Shown here: piece by piece, positions 56,400-64,000 of the stretch | Numbering within the stretch: the stretch's first letter is position 1 | Layout of the letters: every line of letters begins with the position of its first letter | Source: Benincasa hispida | Lineage: Eukaryota; Streptophyta; Magnoliopsida; Cucurbitales; Cucurbitaceae | Length of the DNA: 64,000 nt | Assembly: GCF_009727055.1 (NCBI RefSeq) | Contig: NC_052349.1 | Location: forward strand, 91,995,244-92,059,243 | Direction of reading: 5' to 3' | Notes under the pieces: model-generated | What the model was told of the DNA's origin: nothing | What the model saw: only the letters and a program-made list of their open reading frames with translations | The model's database searches: none | Position numbers and translations under genes: made by a program

Positions 56400-58870
56400 A
56401 GGCCTGTGACTTATTATTTGGTTTTACCAAAAAGCTTCACCATTCACCCAGTGTTCCACATCTCTGTTTTGCGTAAGGCTATTGGAAATCATTTACCTAT
56501 CATTCCTCTACCGCACAATCTTGCTCCAAATTTGTCTATGTAGATGATCTCTATTATTTTGTTGGGGTTGCGTAAGTCTTCCACTATTGAAGCTAATTTG
56601 GAGGTATTAATTCAAAGGGATAATAGCCCACCAGAGATGCCACATTAGAGCAAGCTGATATGATTTAATCCCTTTTTCCAGATTTCCACCTTGAGGACAA
56701 GGTGGTTCTTTGGGGGGCGGGTAATGATAAGACCTCAATGTTGAAGGTATATGCTCGAAGGCAGAAGATGAAAGGATCGAATCCCAAGCGGAAACGTGTG
56801 ATCACCTTGCAATTTTATTTTCGATTTTATATTAAAAAAATATGGTATAAAAATAATAACATAATGGATAAAAGAACAAGATTAGCATGTATTTAAGAGA
56901 AGAAAAAAGGGAAGAGCTAAAACTTACCTTTGTAGATTCCCAAATTCTTTACGATTTCCTCTATGTCTTCTTCGAAACGTCTCTTCAATGATCAAGGGAC
57001 ATCATCGTAAGTGAAACTTTGTTATTCTCTAGGATCCTAAGAATTGGGTATGTGGTCTCCAAGACTTGGAAGAGAAAGAAGTAGTAGAGAAAATAAGAGA
57101 GATTTTGAGAGAAGTAGTAGGAGACTAGGATTGAGAATTCCCAATTCAACTTTGTCACAAACCTAAGTCATGAAGACCTATTTATAGAGAGGAGGGGTGA
57201 CCCCCTCCTCCTAGTCTTTCCTATTCCTACTTTAGTTCTAATTTAATTAAATAACTTTTATTTAATTAATTAATACAATAATTAAATAACCATATATATG
57301 AAATCCAATTTAATATATATAATTAACAAATAAGTAAATAAACATCACATGTTTATTTATCTCTACTTTTCAAAAATTAATTAATTAATTAATTAACCAC
57401 TAATTAATCAATTAAACAACTATATTAAATCATATTTAATATAAAATTAATCAACATATAATTATCATACATTTATACATATAAATTTCTTTAATATTTG
57501 AATCTTATTCAAGTATTTTTCTCTCTTAATTATATAATACATCTATAATTAACCATATTATATTAATCTCATTAATATGCAATTGATTTGAACAATTCAA
57601 ACCATTCATCTTATATATTATTTAGTGAGCTAACAAAGGGACCTTATGAACTTACAAATCAGAAGCTCGAATGATATAAGATAAATTAATTAAACTCTTC
57701 AGTTAAATTAATTAATTTTCATTAATTACCCGTCACTCCACTAAAGACTGATAGCTGCACTCTTCGCGCTGTAGATTTATTTCTATGTCCACGGATATAA
57801 CCAATCAACAGTGAGTCGACCCTTCACAAATTGCTCACAACTATAGTTAGGTCAAAACACCATTTTACCCCTGTAGTTACATCTAACTCCTTAAATACCA
57901 CTGATCCCTCTAATGAATAAACAGTTTATAGTCCAACTATAAACTAACACCTCTCAAGCTAGCAAGAGGTTTAGACCTCAATGTTCAAGACCTAGACTTA
58001 GCTATTAAGGAAGCAATTTATCTACTTTCTCTAAGGTTGGGAAAGGAGTGATCCATCTTTTGTAGTTGTGTTCTGAGCTCTCTACTTGGACAAGTTCTCA
58101 AAATGGTAGGCTTGTTGAGTTGGCTAACAAGGTCACTCTCACCTATACAAATCAAAAGATTGTCCTCATAGACAAGAGTTCACAACTCACTCAGGATTAA
58201 GGTCAAGTCACTCATGGTCATATTAGTGAAATGTGAGTCTCTTCTAGCAATGGTGTTATATAGAGAGACTATTCATTTCGTAGACCGGTCTTATGCAAAC
58301 TCTTTGTATAGAATACCCCCGCTCGCATGTCTCCACATGACGATCAGGATCAGATCATTTGTAACACTTTACAACAATTGTAACATCTACAAAATAGGCC
58401 GTATTTGTAGTGTCACAAAGATAAGGTACCCAATCTTATTAATCTACTACAAACCATTTAGGTTACTACTTAAATATGATCTACCTGTATGTCTCTACAT
58501 ACATGTTTAAGTTTCATAAAATAACCTTAGACCTTAGTTTACTGGATTGAATTTATGCAGTATAAACATTAATAAAATACCTCTTATTTTATTAGATATA
58601 TAATTTTTTTTTACAAACTACAAGATACACTCGATTTAGGACATTAACTCCAACATAAGAAAGGTTTAGGAAGAATAAAAGATCATTTATTTGGGTGGGC
58701 CGATAGGAATCTTGTTAGTTGAGGGGCCTTGAGTCTGTTATGTTTGTTACACTTGTTTACTTTATCTTTTGAGAATTATCTTGTATTTGGGTTCTCTTGG
58801 AGAATTAGGAGGTTTTTGGAAAGCTCTCAAAACTTTTCCTGTTGTTAATAAAATTGAGGCTTAGACGCAT
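56400..58870 (+). pseudogene. Chromovirus (Reina-like) integrase C-terminus and 3' end, fragment G
   Basis: Right after the Athila-3 LTR the frames give AYDLLL-like, then VFHISVLRKAIGNHLPIIPL (about 56440-56500), the end of a chromoviral integrase. A chromodomain-like tail follows: KSSTIEANLEVLIQ, NSPPE, ending FHLEDKVVLWGAGNDK (about 56680-56735). The frame continues VYARRQK up to 56768, is cut by a solo LTR, and resumes at 58656. A short non-coding 3' end follows to about 58870. Several stops. It may be the far end of the element whose middle is fragment C. Confidence 0.75.
56769..58655 (-). repeat. Solo LTR (L1-related) inside fragment G
   Basis: Plus-strand ends TGAAAGGATCG and ATTAACTCCAACA; the flanks GAAGA (56764-56768) and TAAGA (58656-58660) are a 5-bp target duplication with one change. 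The middle has the L1 words ACTCCACTAAAGACTGATAG and AACTCTTTGTATAG. It includes an (AATT)n run at about 57368-57395. Confidence 0.82.
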
Positions 58871-60577
58871 CAGATACAAGCACAACAAACCATTCAGGAT
58901 AAAACACGCAAAACACACTTACCTAATTTGTAGATAAACATTATTTATTATAGATATTATTATATTTTTTTTATCACATATTTGATTTGGTTATTTAGAT
59001 TGACAAAGTATTTGAATTATGTGATTTAATTTATTACTTTCTATTAGTATAAATAACTCGGTTTATATTTTATCATGGTTTTTCATTCCATAATAACCTT
59101 TGCCGCCTCCTATAACTCACTCCCTTCTTTTTTTTTCCTCCCTACATTTAACACCTAATTTCAAAAATACTTTTTCTTTAAAAAAAAAAAAGAAATTTAA
59201 AAAATATTATCCTCGCCATGAAATCAAACAACCAGAAATACACATTTAGAATCAACATTAAATTCATGTCCAACACTATTTGAAAATGGATTTTGTATTT
59301 TGTATCTTTACCTTCAAAATTAGGAAGATCTACACACTGGTATGGTAGTTATCTCACACACTTCGATACTCAATTCAGTGAGTGGATGAATGTACCAAGT
59401 TAAAAATTTGATAGTAGAGTATAGACTTACTTTCTTTGGAGCTATAGTGATGCATTTATAGAGCAAATGACCTAGGTTATCTTCATTAGAGTTTTAAAGC
59501 TACTTTGGGACAATTATTCTGCACATCAAGCTGAGGCATCCCTTGTTGGACATTTTTCTAGTGTGGGCCTTGGTCTTGACCAGGGCTAAAGCACCTTTCC
59601 TCTGGGCACATTTTGGTCATAAGGTGTTGTTTTTGGTCGCGGCATGCATGTGCATGGTCCATTAGTTATCTTGCGTCTATTTTGGTCATGGAATGTTGTT
59701 CTTCATCCAAATCTCGTTTTCTTCTTCTTTTTTTTTGGCTCTATTGTTCATGTTTCTACTTTATAGGTTGATTATACTTTTATTTTCGAAATCACCTCTA
59801 ACAAAAATATTGTTATAAAATTAATTTTCTAAATTTAAAATGTAATACTAAAAGATTATCAAACCAAGTCTAATCAACTTTTTTGAAGTTATAATAGTGT
59901 GGGAGGTAGATTCCATTAGAATGAGGAGAATAGGAAAAAGAGATTCTGATTTCAATGTTTCACATTTGATTCTATCCATCCAAACAGAAACTTATTTTTG
60001 TACACAAAACTCATAGAAAAAGAAATCAGAACCCCCACTTCTCAATCACTTCAATGAGAAAATGTCCAAATGGGAAAACCCTAATGAGACCCAAATAAGC
60101 CTTAATTGGAAGCCAATGGGACCTTCCCACGTGTGAATAGGAAATGTGGTTTGTCTTTATGCGTTTCTTGAAAAGGTGACAAATGGCCGACAATTGGATT
60201 GACCAATTGATATCATTTATCAAATAGAAATAGGAAGAAAAAAAAAAGGCTCTTTTATTATGGTTTCCATGGTGGTGTCCCACACCAAACACACAAAAAA
60301 TATATATATATATATAAATAAATAAAGAGCGCGCGCGCACATATATATATATATATATATCATACTTTCGCGTCTTCTTGATTATGTCCCCCTTTGAATT
60401 AGTGTTTCAAACTTGTTTGATGCAAAATATGAATAAACATCTTTACTCGTTTGATAACTATTTTCTTCGTTTTAATTTAAGGAATATTGATCATTTAATT
60501 TGATCGTATCGGATTTTTTTAGATAAATACACAATTACGTATATATATTACATCTTTTTCATTATGTCATTTTTATA
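58871..60577. other. No recognisable gene or element
   Basis: AT-rich DNA with no ORF of known family, no tRNA and no clear LTR. Two short TTTTGGTCAT(A/G)...TGTTGTT words repeat at about 59611 and 59672. A G-box-like CCCACGTG is at about 60126. The least repetitive part of the window, possibly true intergenic DNA. Confidence 0.5.
60299..60361. repeat. Compound (AT)n-(GC)n-(AT)n microsatellite
   Basis: About 20 bp of TA repeats, an AAATAAATAAAGA spacer, an 11-bp alternating GC run (60329-60338), then CA(TA)n to 60360. Confidence 0.9.
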
Positions 60578-61043
60578 TGTTGGATATATAGTAAAAGTTT
60601 GGTGAAGATTTGAAACATAAAGTGAATTTAATTGTGTAGATTAAATTCACTGTTTAGAAACTTTCAAATGGAATTGAAAATTCAAATTAAAATAATGTTT
60701 CATGTACAAATTTAATATGTATGAAAGTTAAATTTGTAGTTTCTTTTTTCAATTTGAATGAGTCATGTTTGATTTTTGTCAAGTAACAACTTAATTGAGT
60801 TAAATTTGACAAATGTTTTAATTTTTATATTTATTTGATTTTATTTTGTAGTTTGGATAATTACCAAGTTGTTAGACTGTAAATAGCAACTTGATTCTTC
60901 ATTTGTAGCATCTCATTCCAAATTGAAGAGTTCTCTCATTTCTTTCCTTCTTTCTTTTGTTCTTGAGTTGAGTTGAGAGCAAGGATCCAAGAGTTCTGCT
61001 AGATACGAGTAGTTTGAGGTTGTAGTTCTATCAAAGTTAGTCA
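60578..61043 (+). repeat. Possible short solo LTR upstream of copia H
   Basis: TGTTGGATATATAGTAAAAG at the left, AAGTTAGTCA at the right, with flanks TTATA and TTGTA (one change). It ends in a C/T-rich GAGTTGAGTTGAGAGC region typical of LTR R-U5. Only one copy is visible, so this is tentative. Confidence 0.3.
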
Positions 61044-61064
61044 TTGTATCTTGCTAAGACAATC

Positions 61065-61507
61065 TGTTGGGTGAAAATTTTAGTTTTAAAAATTAAGAGG
61101 GAACCAACCTTTGGTTAGAGAATCCCACATTGGAAAACTTTGCTTTGGAAGCCTCCCTTATGTACTCTAACCTTAAGCTTTGGGTTTGAGCCCCAAGAGG
61201 TACCCATGTTTTGAAGGGAGTAAGAAGATAGACTACTGTGGGTTCGATGGATGTCCCACATGCACGCTGCCGTCCGGTTGGGTGGATTTTTTTATCGGGT
61301 TTTTTTAGATTATTTTATCTTGGGGATGACGTGGCAATATTTCAGACCTTCTTGCACACTTGGGCAGAGCTGTGAAACGTCTTAAAGAGAGCGAGCTCCA
61401 CGACTCAGCCTATAACGAGTTTCTATTTTACAGGTTTTGTTCTTTGCTTGATCGTTGTGTCTTGATCGTTTGTTGTTCGTCGTTTGAGGGTCTTGCCATT
61501 TCCAACA
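61065..61507 (+). repeat. Probable 5' LTR of copia H
   Basis: It starts TGTTGGGTGAAAATTTTAG and ends GCCATTTCCAACA, 443 bp. No canonical TGGTATCAGAGC primer site follows, so the right end or the primer type is uncertain. Confidence 0.5.
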
Positions 61508-61538
61508 ATTTTAAGATGCCTGTACCGCTACATCACTA

Positions 61539-62345
61539 ATGGCCCTCACTAGCAACAACGACGTTATGATATCTGACCTCAACTGTCCATTCCGGTTCGA
61601 AGGAGCGAACTTCAAACGATGGAAGCAAAAGATGTTATTCTTTCTCACCATCAAGAAAGTTGTTGAAACTTGTACCAAAGATAAGTCGAGCGTCCCTTTA
61701 GAAGAACTAACTGAACAATAGATAAAAGAAGCTACTGACTTGGAGGAGAAAGAATTTCTTTGTAAGAATTTTATTTTAAATGGTTTGACTGATGATCTAT
61801 ATGACTACTACAGTACAATGAAAACAACGAAGGAGGTCTGGGATGCCTTGCAAAAGAAGTATGACACCGAGGAAGCTGGGTCAAAGAAATATGTTGTTAG
61901 CTGTTATCTCAAGTTCCAGATAACGAATGACAAATCCGTGGATGCCCAATCCCATGAACTCCAAAAGATAGCACACGAGATAATTACTGAAGGTATGCCT
62001 CCAGACGAATAATTCCAAGTTGCTGTTATTATTGATAAACTGCCCTCTTTGTGGAAGGACTTTAAGAACACTTTGAGACATAGGACCAAGGAGTTCTCTT
62101 TGGAGAGTCTTATCACCCAACTAAGGATCGAGGAGGAAGCTCGAAAACAGGACTAGAGGGAGGAGGTGAACGCAGTACTTGGAAAACCCACCTCTGCCAT
62201 GGTAAAACCTGACCAAAAATCTAAGGGGACAAAGAGGAAAGGTCAGAATCGTGGCTCCAGCAACCAGAACCAACAGAAAAAATAGAAGCCCCCTTCAGGA
62301 GAAATGGTATAGTTCATTTTCTTTAATTGTAATAAACCTGGACAC
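61539..62345 (+). pseudogene. Copia H gag
   Basis: One continuous frame from ATG 61539 (MALTSNNDVMI) encodes the UBN2/copia-type capsid: [69 protein letters not shown] and [15 protein letters not shown]. In-frame stops at 61719, 62010, 62154, 62283 and 62307 sit where W or Q is expected. The zinc knuckle region FFNCNKPGHMARNY has lost its first and last cysteines (F and Y instead). No frameshift over about 270 codons. Confidence 0.85.
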
Positions 62346-63480
62346 ATGGCTAGGAACTATAGGAACAGGAATTGTCCTGCTGGTCAGGCAAACCTGATAG
62401 AAGAACTGTTAGTCACCATGATCACAAAAGTAAATGTGATCGGTGGTTGTGAAGGGTGGTGGATAGACACTGGCACTACGCACCATGTCTGTCACAACCT
62501 TAGTCTATTTAAAACTTATTTTGAAACTAAGGATAAGAATATTCTGTTGGGAAAATACCACTCCACGAAAGTTGCTAGAACTGGCAAGGTGGAACTGAAG
62601 TTTACCTCTGGGAAAACCCTCACGTTGAAGGATGTCTTGCACAATCTGGAGATAAGAAAGAATTTGGTCTCGTGCTATCTCCTCAACAAAGCCGGGTTTA
62701 CTCAAACTATAAGGGCAGATCTATATACCCTTACCAAAAATAATGTATTTGTAGGGAAAGAATATGCAATTGAGAGAATTTTCAAATTAAATTTAGACCT
62801 CAATAAAATGAAACCTTCTGTGTATATGTTGTGTTCTATGAATATTTGGCTTGCTAGACTCTGTCATGTGAATAAGAATTTAATCAATTAGGCTGGAAAT
62901 GATATCTAAGTTATCCACGAATGATTTTAATAAATGCGAGTATTGTAATCAGGCTAAAATTATTAAAACTTTGCATAAATCTGTACTTAGGAATTCTGAG
63001 CCTCTAAATTTAATTTATTATGATTTATGTGAATTTGATGGCATCTTGACTAGGAACAGCAAAAGATATTTCATTACTTTTATTGACGACTGCTCTGATT
63101 TTACTTTTGTATACTTGCTGAAAAACAAAAGTGATACTTTTGATGACTTCAAACTTTTTGTTTCTGAAATAGAGAATCAATTTAATAGAAAGGTTAAAAG
63201 ACTTCATAGTGATAAGGGAACCGAGTACGACTCGGACAGTTTTAATGAGTTCTTTAACTCACATGGAATAATATACGAAAATACCGCACCTTATTCTCTT
63301 GAAATGAATGGAAAAGCCGAAAGAAAAAATAGAACTTTAGCTAAGCTAGTAGTTGCTATTTTACTTAGTTCAGGAGCCGCATCTTATTGGTGGGATGAAA
63401 TCATCTTATCGTGTGTTATGCCCTAAATAGAATCCCAAAGTCTAAAAACAAAACTTCACCTTACGAAATTCTCAAGAATA
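62346..63480 (+). pseudogene. Copia H protease, GAG-pre-integrase and integrase
   Basis: The frame 62346-62891 has the protease motif WWIDTGTTHHVC (about 62457-62492), then LKDVLHNLEIRKNLVS and the GAG-pre-integrase start (LARLCHVNKNLIN). After a stop (62889-62891) and a frame change, 62899-63426 is open for 175 codons: CEYCNQAKI (zinc module), NLIYYDLCEF (first D), FITFIDDCSDFTFVYLLKNK, RLHSDKGTEYDSDSF (second D) and NGKAERKNRTLAKL (catalytic E). All three catalytic acids are present. The integrase C-terminal part follows in another frame. Confidence 0.87.
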
Positions 63481-64000
63481 AGAAACCAAACTTGTTCTAC
63501 TTTAGAACATAGGCCTATCTAGCCTTTGTAAGGATTCCAAACCCAAAAAGGAGAAAGTTGGCTAGTAGAGCTTTATGGGTGCGTCTTTATAGGTTATGCC
63601 TTAAATAGTAAAGCCTATGATCTAGTGAACCAAGTGATCATTAAGTCAAATGATGCCGATTTCTTTAAAGATATATTTTCTTTTCATTCAAGGAATAGTG
63701 GGGGCTCAGGATCAAGTGGTCTAACTCTAGTTAGAAATCCTAACCCTAGAGAGGAAACCGATCTAGAACCTAGAAGAAGTAAAAGAGCTAGAACTGCCAA
63801 ATATTTCAGAAATGACTTCCTAACCTATAATGTAAAAGAAGATCCTAAAGATCTGAGAGCCGCCCTATCCTCAGTAGATGCCAACCTATGGAAAGAAGCC
63901 ATAAATGATGAGATGGACTCACTTGAGTCAAATAGAACTTAGCATTTAGTAGATCTACCCCAAGGTTGCAAGGCAATAGGGTGCAAATGGATCTTAAGGA
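63481..64000 (+). pseudogene. Copia H integrase C-terminus and start of reverse transcriptase
   Basis: 63481-63620 has FYFRT-stop-AYLAFV and a GYALNSKAYDL-like block. The frame 63625-63942 carries the linker (EETDLEPRRSKRARTAKYF, LRAALSSVDANLWKEAINDE, MDSLESNRT). A TAG at 63940-63942 replaces the usual W. RT begins HLVDLPQGCKAIGCKWILR at the window edge. Confidence 0.82.

Larger units (their letters stand above)
61065..64000 (+). mobile_element. Copia element H, 5' part (runs off the window)
   Basis: Probable 5' LTR (61065-61507), then gag, protease, GAG-pre-integrase, integrase and the first residues of RT at the window end, in copia order. It is a different copia lineage from B and D: short LTR, about 30 bp from LTR to gag, and gag words FRFEGANFKRWKQKM. 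In-frame stops are mostly explained by single transitions. The integrase core is intact. Confidence 0.85.

Noticed and set aside
60026..60340. Minus-strand 104-codon ORF with an IYIYIY start
   Set aside because: The start is a translated AT microsatellite; no domain seen.

Overview
This window is plant nuclear DNA, almost certainly from a eudicot. It consists nearly entirely of decayed, nested LTR retrotransposons: Ty3/gypsy elements of the Athila, Tekay/Del-like and Reina-like lineages, and several Ty1/copia elements. The long AT-rich LTRs, the tRNA-Asp and tRNA-iMet primer binding sites, the purine tracts and the lack of any convincing cellular gene fit a pericentromeric or gene-poor intergenic region. 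The LTR families look cucurbit-like to me, but that is an impression from memory and cannot be proven here.

Layout. Positions 1-6337 are the 3' part of an Athila element (Athila-1, + strand) with its 3' LTR. About 6338-13668 is a copia element (B, +) that lacks its 5' LTR and has a 2.2 kb 3' LTR. 13669-14540 is a piece of a chromovirus pol (C). From 14541 a second copia element (D, +) runs through the window in pieces. It is interrupted by a minus-strand solo LTR (15276-17196), by a structurally complete minus-strand Athila element (Athila-2, 18301-27808, both LTRs, PBS and PPT present), and by a minus-strand Tekay-like chromovirus (E, about 28898-44336). E itself carries four further LTR insertions (31630-33464, 34672-36779, 39668-41571, 41649-43669), most with recognisable 5-bp target duplications. 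After E the D 3' LTR resumes (44337-44944) and is followed by a partial LTR (44945-45615).

45616-51615 holds two pieces of minus-strand copia untranslated leader around a 2.1 kb 5' LTR (48157-50250), with dense arrays of a palindromic CGATCG-centred motif. 51616-56399 is a third Athila copy (Athila-3, +), 5'-truncated, followed by the 3' end of a Reina-like chromovirus (G, 56400 to about 58870) containing one more solo LTR. About 58.9-60.6 kb shows no recognisable feature except a microsatellite. 61065-64000 is the 5' part of another copia element (H, +) that runs off the window.

All coding regions are pseudogenes. Many of the disabling changes are CAG-to-TAG, CGA-to-TGA or TGG-to-TAG/TGA, as expected from deamination of methylated cytosine in silenced repeats. 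Two kinds of assembly artefact are visible: two copies of the 38-bp Nextera mate-pair junction adapter inside one LTR (11935-11972, 12056-12093), and two single-N gaps flanked by exact duplications (N at 1253 and 54942). No new defence, metabolic or toxin system was seen. The least explained biological signals are the palindromic CGATCG arrays in copia LTRs and leaders, and a paired hairpin motif kept in the 3' untranslated region of all three Athila copies.
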